DNA of 64,000 bases from positions 22,638 to 86,637 of the forward strand of contig CAZJAA010000007.1 in assembly GCA_964544055.1 (NCBI GenBank). The letters are read 5' to 3'. The stretch's first letter is position 1; each line of letters starts with the position of its first letter. The stretch is from SIG299 sp964544055. Its GTDB lineage: Bacteria; Bacillota; Clostridia; Lachnospirales; Lachnospiraceae. Positions 44,191 to 52,269 of this stretch are shown piece by piece. The position numbers and the translations under genes were made by a program. The notes below the pieces were generated by a model, which saw only the letters and a program-made list of their open reading frames with translations, had not been told where the DNA came from and ran no database searches.

Positions 44191-45210
44191 TTATCTGTTT
44201 GCATACATTTTTTCGTAGTAATTCTGATACTCCCCGGAAATGATGGTTTCCCACCACTCCTTGTTGTCCAAATACCACTGAATGGTTTTCTTAATGCCGT
44301 CCGCAAACTTTGTCTCCGGCAGCCAGCCAAGCTCACTGTGAATCTTGGTTGGGTCAATTGCATAACGCATATCATGTCCCTTGCGGTCGGTTACATAGGT
44401 AATCAGACTTTCCGGCTTACGAAGCTCCTTACAAATCAGCTTTACAATATCAATATTTTTCATTTCATTGTGACCGCCAATATTGTATACCTCTCCAACA
44501 CGACCCTTGTGGATGATTAAATCTATTGCCTTGCAATGGTCTTCCACATACAGCCAGTCACGCACATTGATGCCCTCACCATACACCGGAAGCGGCTTGT
44601 CATTTAAAGCATTTGCAATCATTAATGGAATCAGTTTTTCCGGGAAATGATACGGACCATAGTTATTGGAGCAGCGGCTGATTGTCACCGGCAGTCCGTA
44701 AGTTCTGTGGTACGCCTGTACCAGCAAATCGGCTGCAGCCTTGCTGGAGCTGTACGGAGAACTTGTGTGGATTGGTGTTTCCTCCGTAAAAAACAAATCC
44801 GGACGGTCTAACGGCAAATCACCATACACCTCATCTGTAGAAACCTGATGATAACGGGTAATTCCATATTTACGGCAGGCATCCATTAACACCTGTGTTC
44901 CCATAATGTTTGTTTCCAGGAAAATGCCCGGATTTTCAATAGAACGGTCTACATGGCTTTCCGCTGCAAAGTTTACCACAATATCCGGATGTTCTTCCTC
45001 AAACAGCTTATACACTGCCTCTCTGTCACAAATGTCCGCCTTCACAAAACGGAAATTCGGATTTTCCATAACCGGCTTCAGTGTAGATAAGTTGCCTGCA
45101 TAGGTTAATTTGTCCAGACAGATAATACGATAGTCCGGGTATTTTTTTAACATGTGAAAAATAAAATTGGAACCGATAAAGCCGGCACCACCTGTTACAA
45201 TAATTGTCAT
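44191..45210 (-). CDS. rmlB: dTDP-glucose 4,6-dehydratase
   Basis: 339-residue short-chain dehydrogenase that turns dTDP-glucose into dTDP-4-keto-6-deoxyglucose. NAD loop TGGAGFIGSNF (7-17), catalytic STDEVYGDL (~124) and YSSSKAAADLLV with the Tyr/Lys pair (~155), RCSNNYGPY. Start at 45210 follows GGGAGG by 9 bases; a basic frame extends upstream but overlaps rmlA. Second gene of rmlA-rmlB-rmlDC. Also called rfbB. Confidence 0.97.
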   Translation of the reverse strand: MTIIVTGGAGFIGSNFIFHMLKKYPDYRIICLDKLTYAGNLSTLKPVMENPNFRFVKADICDREAVYKLFEEEHPDIVVNFAAESHVDRSIENPGIFLETNIMGTQVLMDACRKYGITRYHQVSTDEVYGDLPLDRPDLFFTEETPIHTSSPYSSSKAAADLLVQAYHRTYGLPVTISRCSNNYGPYHFPEKLIPLMIANALNDKPLPVYGEGINVRDWLYVEDHCKAIDLIIHKGRVGEVYNIGGHNEMKNIDIVKLICKELRKPESLITYVTDRKGHDMRYAIDPTKIHSELGWLPETKFADGIKKTIQWYLDNKEWWETIISGEYQNYYEKMYANR

Positions 45211-45289
45211 GTTGCTTTCCTCCCTGTTTGCCTTTTTTATATTTTTTACCTTTTCTATACCTTTTTCTTTTATGGATGCTTCTTTTTTC

Positions 45290-46174
45290 TTAATATTGGA
45301 TTTTGCCTTCCGCAACCTTCTTTAAATGCTCACCATACGGTGATTTTCCGTATTTTGCAGCAGAGCTTAAAAGTGTTTCCTTATCAATCCAGCCGTTGAT
45401 AAACGCAATTTCCTCCGGCGCAGAAATTTCGATGCCCTGACGCTTCTGAATCATCTGCACAAAATCGGAGGCTTCCACCAGACTGTCCATGGTTCCGGTA
45501 TCAAGCCATGCAAAGCCACGTCCAAGAAGCTTTACATTCAACGAACCATCCTCTAAATAGATGCGGTTTAAATCTGTGATTTCCAGTTCTCCCCGGTGGG
45601 ATGGCTTTACCTGTTTTGCATATTCCACTACACGCTTATCGTAGAAATAAAGTCCTGTGATACAATAGTTGGACTTTGGATTCTGCGGTTTTTCTTCCAC
45701 GGAAATTACCTTGCCGCTTTCGTCAAATTCTACAATACCAAACCGCTCCGGATCGTTTACATAGTAGCCAAAAATGGTTGCTTTTCCAGCGGTACTGTTC
45801 ACCACGGCCTCACGAAGCAGTTTGCTGAACCCATTGCCATAGAAAATGTTGTCCCCAAGCACCATGGCGCATGGTTCCTCTCCGATAAATTCCTCTCCGA
45901 GCAAAAATGCCTGTGCCAGACCGTCCGGGCTTGGCTGCTCCTTATACGAAAGTGTTACACCGTACTGACTTCCGTCCCCAAGCAGACGTTCGAAATTAGG
46001 CAAATCCTGCGGCGTGGAAATAATTAAAATATCTTTAATGCCTGCCAGCATCAATGTGGACAGTGGATAATAAATCATCGGCTTGTCATAGACCGGTAAC
46101 AGCTGCTTGGAGGTCACCATCGTTAACGGATACAGTCTTGTGCCGGAACCTCCGGCAAGAATAATACCTTTCAT
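45290..46174 (-). CDS. rmlA: Glucose-1-phosphate thymidylyltransferase
   Basis: 294-residue enzyme that makes dTDP-glucose from dTTP and glucose-1-phosphate; first step to dTDP-rhamnose. Sugar nucleotidyltransferase loop GIILAGGSGTRLYPLT (~3-18), QDLPNFERLLGDGSQ, LGDNIFYG, EEKPQNPKSN, AWLDTGT. Length matches RmlA. Start at 46174 has AAAGGA 8 bases upstream; ATG at 46183 is too close to it. First gene of the rhamnose unit; the dispersed hairpin at 46202 lies just upstream. Confidence 0.97.
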   Translation of the reverse strand: MKGIILAGGSGTRLYPLTMVTSKQLLPVYDKPMIYYPLSTLMLAGIKDILIISTPQDLPNFERLLGDGSQYGVTLSYKEQPSPDGLAQAFLLGEEFIGEEPCAMVLGDNIFYGNGFSKLLREAVVNSTAGKATIFGYYVNDPERFGIVEFDESGKVISVEEKPQNPKSNYCITGLYFYDKRVVEYAKQVKPSHRGELEITDLNRIYLEDGSLNVKLLGRGFAWLDTGTMDSLVEASDFVQMIQKRQGIEISAPEEIAFINGWIDKETLLSSAAKYGKSPYGEHLKKVAEGKIQY

Positions 46175-46201
46175 ACGTTTCATCCTTTCTTTTTTTAACT
46201 C

Positions 46202-46225
46202 AGAATGTACCTTAAGGCACATTCT
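46202..46225 (-). repeat. Dispersed hairpin repeat, copy D (upstream of rmlA)
   Basis: On minus: AGAATGTGCC TTAA GGTACATTCT, a 10-bp stem with one wobble. It lies 28 bases before the rmlA start. Plus-side flank CGCACCGAGCATCATCAC resembles that of copy C. Confidence 0.65.
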
Positions 46226-46300
46226 CGCACCGAGCATCATCACTTTTTCAAAGTAACTATTTGCTTGCCTATAGCTGCATAGTTACTCTGTGAAACAAAA

Positions 46301-46341
46301 ATAAGAAGAACAAACGGAAGCGTTTTTCCTGTTCTTCTTAT
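46301..46341 (-). terminator. Intrinsic terminator after the MerR-methyltransferase gene
   Basis: 12-bp perfect arms ATAAGAAGAACA / TGTTCTTCTTAT with an inner AAACG/CGTTT stem; on minus it is followed by TTTTTGTTT. The gene ends at 46397. Confidence 0.8.
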
Positions 46342-46396
46342 ATCATAAATGGTGCCCTAAGGTCACCTGCAAGCACTTTTTTTATTTTTTTAATTT

Positions 46397-47671
46397 TTAT
46401 TTTTTCGTTGCCACAAATGCGCCAGCATCCTTTGTAATACGGAAGCCATAGCGCGTTTTTTCAGTTACAAACGCCTTAAACTCCTTATATTTGTCCAGTA
46501 AAAGCTGATTTTGATTGCCGTGACAGGATAAAATATACTCTAAAAGCGGTTCCGGGTCGTCCAGCCTGATTTCATCCTCATAGCGCATCAGTGAAACGTC
46601 ATCAAACACCTTGCCAAGTAACGCACCACCATTTTCCAGTCCAAAGAGTTCATACAGATTTTTGGCTGCAAGCACAATACGATTATCAAACGCCTGCACC
46701 AGATGAGTAATTTCCTGCATATGCTTTGTTCCGTAAGTACTGCACATAAACCGTCCACCCGGCTTTAATACACGCTTTGCTTCCCAACAGACCTTTTCCA
46801 TATCCTCACAATAAAACACCACATGATTTGCCACCACAAGGTCAAAAGAAGCATCCTCAAACGGAATTTCCTGACAATCAAACGTGGCAAAGGATATTTT
46901 CCGATATCGGCTGCTTTGTTTTTTTGCTGCACTTACAACCTCAGAAGTCTTCCCCTCAGAATCCTTCTCCTCCGATACTTCCGCAGTAAGCCTGAATGCC
47001 TCCTGTACCGCACGTCTGGCATCCCGAATCATACCTTCTGAAATATCTGACATTACAAGTTCAAACTGCTTTGGAAGCTTTGTTATATTTTCTGTCCAGA
47101 GTGCACCATTTCCGCACCCAAGTTCCAGAATACGCATTCCGCTTTTTACCCGACACTGTTCATAAAGCCACGGGAACCATCCCTGTGTGTTCACTGAAAA
47201 ATCCCGGTGCAACCGGATTCTTGCCGAAATATTGCCCGCATCCCGATACTGCGTCTTCAAACTTTTTTCCATTCCGGTCAAATGAATCAGTTCCAGCATA
47301 TGACTCCAGTCCAGCTGCTGATCCTGTTCCAGCACTGCCACCGTATCTTCAATGGCAGACTCCACCAGCTGCAATTGCTCCATCCGGTCTTTCACCAGCT
47401 TTTTCTGAAGCTTTAAGGAATTCAGAAGCAAATGCGGATCCGAAGCATCAATGGCGAGCTCCTTAATGTCCTCCAACGCAAACCCCAGATATTTTAATAA
47501 CAGAATCTGCTGAAGCTTTGCAAAATCTTCCTCCGTATAAAAACGTGCCCCGGATGGTGACCGATACGACGGTTTTAAAATATTCTTTTTGTCATAAAAG
47601 CGGATCGTCTTCAACGAGACACCCGCCAGCCGGGCAAACTGCCCGGAAGAATAATAGCCGGGTAAATTCAT
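46397..47671 (-). CDS. MerR-family regulator fused to a SAM methyltransferase
   Basis: 424-residue two-domain protein. MerR winged helix and dimer coil at 1-125 (SSGQFARLAGVSLKTIRFYDKKNILKPSYR, then ALEDIKELAIDASDP). A class I methyltransferase fold follows (~150-400): motif I ILELGCGNGALW (~180), ANHVVFYCEDM and VLKPGGRFMCSTYG. Such fusions occur in Clostridia; by analogy with TipA- or BmrR-like proteins, a small molecule may be both sensed and methylated (inference). Between motif I and II is a charged insert of ~30 residues (EEKDSEGKTSEVV). Its 5' end is duplicated at 49822-49929. Confidence 0.88.
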   Translation of the reverse strand: MNLPGYYSSGQFARLAGVSLKTIRFYDKKNILKPSYRSPSGARFYTEEDFAKLQQILLLKYLGFALEDIKELAIDASDPHLLLNSLKLQKKLVKDRMEQLQLVESAIEDTVAVLEQDQQLDWSHMLELIHLTGMEKSLKTQYRDAGNISARIRLHRDFSVNTQGWFPWLYEQCRVKSGMRILELGCGNGALWTENITKLPKQFELVMSDISEGMIRDARRAVQEAFRLTAEVSEEKDSEGKTSEVVSAAKKQSSRYRKISFATFDCQEIPFEDASFDLVVANHVVFYCEDMEKVCWEAKRVLKPGGRFMCSTYGTKHMQEITHLVQAFDNRIVLAAKNLYELFGLENGGALLGKVFDDVSLMRYEDEIRLDDPEPLLEYILSCHGNQNQLLLDKYKEFKAFVTEKTRYGFRITKDAGAFVATKK

Positions 47672-47689
47672 AGGCTGACTCCTGGTTTA

Positions 47690-47935
47690 TGGTTTAATAT
47701 CATATCGTATTTCTTCTTTTCCTGCTTGGTAAACGAAATAGCTTCATGGCGGTTGTCTTCAGTGAGCACCCACATAAACAAAAAAACACATCTACATGCG
47801 TGATGAACGCCTCGTCCGGCACATAGTCCGGATTATTGTATGCATGACAAAATAGTCGGCAAATACGTCATTCAAAGCAATGAGTGTTTTTCTGCACTGT
47901 CTTTCCTATCTTTCGTTTTTATAACTACTCCTTTC
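47690..47935 (-). pseudogene. Frame-broken coding remnant, possibly Rpn/PDDEXK transposase-like
   Basis: Read on minus, three pieces in different frames look like protein: KTLIALNDVFADYF, then NNPDYVPDEAFITHVDVFF, then TEDNRHEAISFTKQEKKKYD ending at a stop near 47671. Breaks fall near CATGCATAC and a T7 run. LNDVFADYF resembles the opening of Rpn/PDDEXK-type transposase-like proteins frequent in Lachnospiraceae, but I am not sure of that family. No intact frame remains. Confidence 0.4.
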
Positions 47936-47970
47936 TCATCTCTCCCAAAATGAAAAAGTTTATATACGTA

Positions 47971-48078
47971 TTATAAAGTTTCTTTTGCCAGTCCTTCGGC
48001 AATCTGCTGCACTACACGCTCAATTCCGCCGATATGCGGACAATAATACTTATTTATTTGCAATATGTTTTTCTTCAT
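47971..48078 (-). pseudogene. Truncated glycosyltransferase family 4 N terminus
   Basis: 35-codon frame from ATG at 48078: it begins KKNILQINKYYCPHIGGIER and goes on VVQQIAEGLAKETL, then stop. This is the classic N-terminal strand and nucleotide-sugar site of GT4 glycosyltransferases, which run to ~350-400 residues; the rest is gone. A deletion remnant of the polysaccharide locus. Confidence 0.75.
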
Positions 48079-48204
48079 TTCCAAACAACCATTTCATTTT
48101 TTTTAACACGTCTAATTTAGAATACTCTTCCAACAACAAAATGTCAACATAAAATCCTCCTTTCCATTTTTTATCTTTTTCGATTTTCTTCACATAATTA
48201 TCAC

Positions 48205-48232
48205 TTTACATTTTTCTTATTTATGTTACAAT
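48205..48232 (+). promoter_or_regulatory. Sigma-A promoter of the glycosylphosphotransferase gene
   Basis: TTTACA at 48205-48210, 16-base spacer, TACAAT at 48227-48232; the ATG is 48 bases downstream after GAGG. Confidence 0.5.
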
Positions 48233-48279
48233 TTATTTATAACACTATTTTCGATGAGTTGTTTTGAACGAGGTATGAA

Positions 48280-49665
48280 ATGAAGAAAAAAAGACATGAC
48301 AAAACCATTTCCTATATTTCTACAGCATTTCTTCTGCTTGCCCACACTACATTGTTTGCCTTGATTTGGTATACGGAATACCTGGATGGGCTGTTGATTC
48401 CGTTTTATCGACGCGGCAGTTATCTGATACTGCTGTTATTTATTATTTTCCTTACTGTATCCAATCATATTTTTGGCGGACTCCGCATGGGATACTATAA
48501 AACATTGGACAGCATTGTGGCAAGAACACTTTCCCTGTTTACTGCTTATGGCATCATGTATATTATTATCAGTCTGCTTTCCTACCGGATTGTCACTGTA
48601 AAATACATTGCCCTGGTGATTCTTCTTGGATTTCTGTTCAATATATTTTGGACTATGTTCTCCAATCATATTTATTACAAAATCAATCCCCCTCGTCAAA
48701 TGCTGCTGATTCATGGAGACCGACCATTCGACGAAGTATGCAACAAAATTTCTGCCCGAAGTGAAAAATATGAAATTGTCCGCCGGATTCACTGTAATTC
48801 CGGAGAAGAAAAATTAAAGCAGGTCATTTCCAATCACGAGGCTGTTATTTTACATGATTTATCTGCCACCCTCAGAAATCATCTGATTAAATATTGTTAC
48901 GAAAATTCCATCCGGGTTTATGTCACTCCAAAGCTCTATGACATTTTGATTCGTGGAGCTTCCGAAATGGATTTATTTGATACTCCTTTTCTGCTTATGC
49001 GCAATCGTGGTCTTACTCCGTTGCAGGCATTTGTGAAAAGAAGCGTGGATTTATTAATCTCCATTCCGTGCTTTCTGATTCTGTCACCTGTTTTATTGCT
49101 AACAGCCATTTTGATTAAATGCTTTGATCATGGTCCGGTGCTTTACCGTCAGACACGCCTTACCCTGGGCGGTAAAGAATTCCAGATTCTTAAATTCCGC
49201 AGCATGTATGTGGATGCAGAGAAAGACGCTATACGGCTACAGTGCAAGGATGATGAACGTATCACACCTATCGGTCGCCTGTTGCGTCGCACGCATATAG
49301 ATGAACTTCCTCAATTGCTCAACATCATAAAAGGAGAAATGTCCTTTGTTGGTCCTCGTCCGGAACGTCCGGAAATTGCCAAAATTTACGAAAAGGCAAT
49401 TCCCGAATTTTCCTATCGGCTAAAAATGAAAGCAGGCCTTACCGGCTATGCACAGGTTTACGGTAAATATAACAGTACCCCTTATGACAAGCTGAAACTT
49501 GATTTAACTTACATCCAGAACTATTCCATTTTTCTGGATATACGGCTTTTTCTGCTCACTGGAAAAACTCTGTTTATTCCTGACCATGCCGAGGGAGTAA
49601 GTGCAGCTTATACAACAGCACTTCGAAACGAAGTAGCAGTAACGGACGAAAAAGAACCGCACTAA
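48280..49665 (+). CDS. Polyprenyl glycosylphosphotransferase (surface-polysaccharide initiation)
   Basis: 461-residue membrane enzyme that moves a sugar phosphate from a UDP-sugar to undecaprenyl phosphate, the first step in exopolysaccharide repeat assembly. Four helices in residues 1-125, a CoA-binding-like cytoplasmic region (~140-235), a further helix (~255-280), and the conserved transferase core: FQILKFRSM, RRTHIDELPQLLNIIKGEMSFVGPRPERPE and KAGLTGYAQVYGKYN. Complete by length for the WbaP/EpsE/CpsE group. Start follows GAGG by 6 bases. The only gene on plus in this locus. Confidence 0.93.
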   Translation: MKKKRHDKTISYISTAFLLLAHTTLFALIWYTEYLDGLLIPFYRRGSYLILLLFIIFLTVSNHIFGGLRMGYYKTLDSIVARTLSLFTAYGIMYIIISLLSYRIVTVKYIALVILLGFLFNIFWTMFSNHIYYKINPPRQMLLIHGDRPFDEVCNKISARSEKYEIVRRIHCNSGEEKLKQVISNHEAVILHDLSATLRNHLIKYCYENSIRVYVTPKLYDILIRGASEMDLFDTPFLLMRNRGLTPLQAFVKRSVDLLISIPCFLILSPVLLLTAILIKCFDHGPVLYRQTRLTLGGKEFQILKFRSMYVDAEKDAIRLQCKDDERITPIGRLLRRTHIDELPQLLNIIKGEMSFVGPRPERPEIAKIYEKAIPEFSYRLKMKAGLTGYAQVYGKYNSTPYDKLKLDLTYIQNYSIFLDIRLFLLTGKTLFIPDHAEGVSAAYTTALRNEVAVTDEKEPH

Positions 49666-49713
49666 AAAACACAGTATATAGCAAAAATCCAATACGAAAA
49701 TCAACACTTTGGG

Positions 49714-49821
49714 TGATTTTCAACGTTCTTATCCAGTTTGTTTCCACCATTCTCCGGCGCTACAAAGCCGTCACCACCAAAACCCGCATTCCGCATCATC
49801 CTGACAAACCAGTTTCCGGCT
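49714..49821 (-). pseudogene. Duplicated fragments of the neighbouring GH5 cellulase gene
   Basis: 49714-49745 matches 52422-52453 (one mismatch in 32), and 49746-49821 matches 52680-52757 at roughly 88 percent. In the intact gene these two pieces are ~225 bases apart, so the copy lost the linker and part of the binding domain. The frame is broken by stops (TGA, TAG). Confidence 0.75.
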
Positions 49822-49929
49822 GTCATAAAAGCGGACCGTCTTCAACGAGACACCCGCTAGCCGGGCAAACTACCCGGAAGAATAATAGCCGGGTAAATTC
49901 ATAAGCTGACTTCTGGTTTATGGTTTAAT
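49822..49929 (-). pseudogene. Duplicated 5' end of the MerR-methyltransferase gene
   Basis: 108 bases matching 47591-47698 with five substitutions (about 95 percent). It includes ~27 bases upstream of the start and about 26 codons. One change turns a Gln codon into TAG at codon 11, so the copy is dead. It is in the same orientation as the parent. Confidence 0.85.
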
Positions 49930-49937
49930 TGGTTTAT

Positions 49938-50663
49938 TCAGCTGTTCTTCTCTTCTTCCTGTCCGTAATATTTTCCATAGTATTTGCCGTAATATTTACC
50001 ATAATACTTTCCGTAATATTTGCCGCCTCCAAGGAATTTTACCTTATTTAAGACAACACCCAGAATCCGGCAGTCTGCTGTTTCGAGCTGCTCCTTAATC
50101 TTGACTGCAAATTTATAGCTGATTTCATCCGAAGCAATTACCATAATTACGCCATCACACTGACGCGATACAATAGCACTGTCAATAACACTGCCGAGCG
50201 GCGGTGTATCAATGATTATAAAGTCATACTTATCCCGCTGGGTTGTCAGCAGTTCCTTAAAGTACTTACCGCCTAACAACTCCGATGGGTTTGGCGGAAT
50301 TGGTCCGGTCAAAATAACCTGCAGATTCTCAACGTTGGTTTCGCAAAGTACTTCTTCTAATTTGGACTGACCGGATAAATAATGCGTCAGACCTTTCGTA
50401 TTTTTTGCATCGATTTTATGCCGACCGACCAGTACTGATTTGCGGATGTCGGCATCCACAAATAATACTTTTTTCCCATCTTCTGCCATAGACAATGCCA
50501 GCTGGAAAGATACGCTGGATTTTCCTTCGTTTGGAGTGCAGCTTGTAAGGGCAACTACCTTTACATCTTCTCCACAAAACTGGACATTGGTTCTTAAGGT
50601 TTTATATGCTTCGTTACTATGATAATCAAGCTTGCTTAACTTGCTAATTTCTATTTGCTGCAT
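49938..50663 (-). CDS. CpsD/CapB-type tyrosine kinase with Tyr-rich tail
   Basis: 241-residue cytoplasmic BY-kinase that regulates surface-polysaccharide export. Walker A in SCTPNEGKSS (~41), Walker A' VLFVDADIRKS, Walker B IIIDTPP. The tail holds five exact KYYG units, a tyrosine cluster of the kind that is autophosphorylated. The separate activator and anchor is the Wzz-like protein encoded immediately upstream, as in the CapA/CapB arrangement of Gram-positives. Start at 50663 follows GGAGG by 11 bases; the ATG at 50687 is less likely. Dephosphorylated by the CpsB-type protein at 51443. Confidence 0.95.
   Translation of the reverse strand: MQQIEISKLSKLDYHSNEAYKTLRTNVQFCGEDVKVVALTSCTPNEGKSSVSFQLALSMAEDGKKVLFVDADIRKSVLVGRHKIDAKNTKGLTHYLSGQSKLEEVLCETNVENLQVILTGPIPPNPSELLGGKYFKELLTTQRDKYDFIIIDTPPLGSVIDSAIVSRQCDGVIMVIASDEISYKFAVKIKEQLETADCRILGVVLNKVKFLGGGKYYGKYYGKYYGKYYGKYYGQEEEKNS
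49962..50021 (-). repeat. Five 12-bp tandem units coding KYYG
   Basis: Sixty bases made of five 12-bp units that encode Lys-Tyr-Tyr-Gly five times. Units differ at third positions (TAT/TAC, GGA/GGC/GGT), so the repeat is not a fresh slippage product, and its protein sequence has been kept. Confidence 0.9.
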
Positions 50664-50686
50664 TTTTCCGCACTCCTCCGTTCGCA

Positions 50687-51433
50687 TTATTTATTCCTGT
50701 TCTTTTTGTTTTTCCTGCTTTTTTTACTCCTATGTCCGGTTTCCATCGCTTCTGCATCAAAAGGAATGGAACCAAGTGTGCTGAGTTTTAAATATTTTTC
50801 AACATCATCCGATGTAATAATTCTATCATTTAACAGGAAGCCTACCGCAATAATACCCACTGCCAGAAACACACCAAGAGCACCGCCAAGTATCGTATAT
50901 TTAAGAATGCTTGGAGCAGCCTTTTCTGTTGGAAAATTTGCATAATCCGCTACGTTAACAGCTTCTACCTTCATAACCTCAACGGCACGCTGTGACATAA
51001 TATCACGAACTTCATTTGCAATTGTCTGCGCCATTGCCGGATCTGTATGTGTAACCTTAATGGAAAGAAAACGGGTATCCGAACCGCTGGTAACTTTAAC
51101 AAGATTTTCGTACTCACTTAATTTTAAATCCAGCTTAAGGTTATTGATTACTTCTTCTGCTACCGTACGGCTGGTTGCCAGTGCTGCAATATCTTTCATC
51201 AACTGGGTACCAAGCGTAATATCGCTTGAGGTAGTCGTTTCTTTATTTTGTCTGCTGATAACATATACCGAAGTTGTTGATTCGTATGTTGGTTCAATAA
51301 TAAATTTTGCAACGCAGAATGAACCGGCTGCCACTACAATACCTGTAAGCAGAATAATCCACCACTTATAAAGCAGCGTCATAATAAGTTCCCCTAAATC
51401 AATTTCCATTTCTTCTGTTCTATTCTGTTCCAT
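50687..51433 (-). CDS. Wzz/CapA/YveK-type chain-length and kinase-activator protein
   Basis: 248-residue membrane protein with two helices (about 22-42 and 177-200) flanking an extracellular domain with the Wzz pattern (IEPTYESTTSVYVISRQ at 49-65). The basic C-terminal tail (SKKSRKNKKNRNK) lies inside and would contact the kinase. It controls polymer length and activates the BY-kinase at 49938, 24 bases downstream. Start at 51433 follows AGGAG by 6 bases. Confidence 0.93.
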   Translation of the reverse strand: MEQNRTEEMEIDLGELIMTLLYKWWIILLTGIVVAAGSFCVAKFIIEPTYESTTSVYVISRQNKETTTSSDITLGTQLMKDIAALATSRTVAEEVINNLKLDLKLSEYENLVKVTSGSDTRFLSIKVTHTDPAMAQTIANEVRDIMSQRAVEVMKVEAVNVADYANFPTEKAAPSILKYTILGGALGVFLAVGIIAVGFLLNDRIITSDDVEKYLKLSTLGSIPFDAEAMETGHRSKKSRKNKKNRNK

Positions 51434-51442
51434 GATTTTCTC

Positions 51443-52168
51443 CTAAATAATTTGATGTGTTATAATTGCTTGCGGATTATTCCAAAAGCAGTCTTCCATT
51501 GTTTCATGTCCGAATTTTTTTTCGACATAAGCTGCTGCTTCGGACAGCTCCTGTTTGCGTTTTTCCGTATCATGTGCATCGGTTGCCACGAAAGACACAT
51601 ACCCCATGGCAAACATCTTTTTTATAAGTTTTTTTTCTTTACGCCCATAGCGTCCTAAAACACCCCCGGCATTCACCTGCAGATAGATTCCCATATCTGC
51701 CAGTTCTGCTGCCAGAGCCGGCTTTTTTACCAGGCAAAGATATCTCTCTATATGGGCAAGTATCGGCCATACACCCTGCGTTTGGATGCTTCGCAGTGCG
51801 TTACGCATTTGAACATATTCTGTTTCTGGTGAAAACTCTATAAGAATATATTTCGATTGTGCCATGCTACATACTTTTTCTTCTGCAATGGCATCCAAAA
51901 GACTGTTATCATAGAATAGTTCGTTTCCGGAATAAACAACCAGTTCAGGACAACATTCTCTGACCGCCTCCTGTACCTGCCGAACCTTTTCCAGAATGGT
52001 TTCCCGGGATGCGCGCCCTCTGTGGTGATGATAATGCGGTGTTGCAATCACACAGCGGATGCCGTCTGCATAAGCTTCTTTCAACATTTGCAGGCTTTCT
52101 TCCATATTTTTGGCGCCATCATCGATTCCCGGAAGAACGTGGCAGTGAATATCCGTATAATAATTCAT
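51443..52168 (-). CDS. CpsB/Wzb-type tyrosine phosphatase (PHP fold)
   Basis: 241-residue metal-dependent phosphotyrosine phosphatase. PHP motifs: DIHCHVLPGIDDGAK (metal His at N terminus), ATPHYHHH, EFSPETEY and TDAHD. Removes phosphate from the CapB tail and so sets polysaccharide output. ATG at 52168 follows GAGGG by 4-5 bases. First gene of cpsB-capA-capB on minus, 9 bases before the next. Confidence 0.95.
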   Translation of the reverse strand: MNYYTDIHCHVLPGIDDGAKNMEESLQMLKEAYADGIRCVIATPHYHHHRGRASRETILEKVRQVQEAVRECCPELVVYSGNELFYDNSLLDAIAEEKVCSMAQSKYILIEFSPETEYVQMRNALRSIQTQGVWPILAHIERYLCLVKKPALAAELADMGIYLQVNAGGVLGRYGRKEKKLIKKMFAMGYVSFVATDAHDTEKRKQELSEAAAYVEKKFGHETMEDCFWNNPQAIITHQII

Positions 52169-52269
52169 TTTTCCCTCGCATTATTATGTAACCATGATAA
52201 AAGAGTTTCCTACAACCGTTGACACACCGAATATCATACCATGCCGTTATATTTTCTGCAAGAAGTATT

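Larger units (their letters stand above)
47672..48279. other. Gene-poor 608-base stretch with decayed coding remnants
   Basis: Between the MerR-methyltransferase gene and the glycosylphosphotransferase gene. It contains frame-broken coding remains (47690-47935), a 35-codon glycosyltransferase stub (47971-48078) and a promoter for the next gene (48205-48232). The interval 48079-48200 shows nothing further. Confidence 0.6.
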
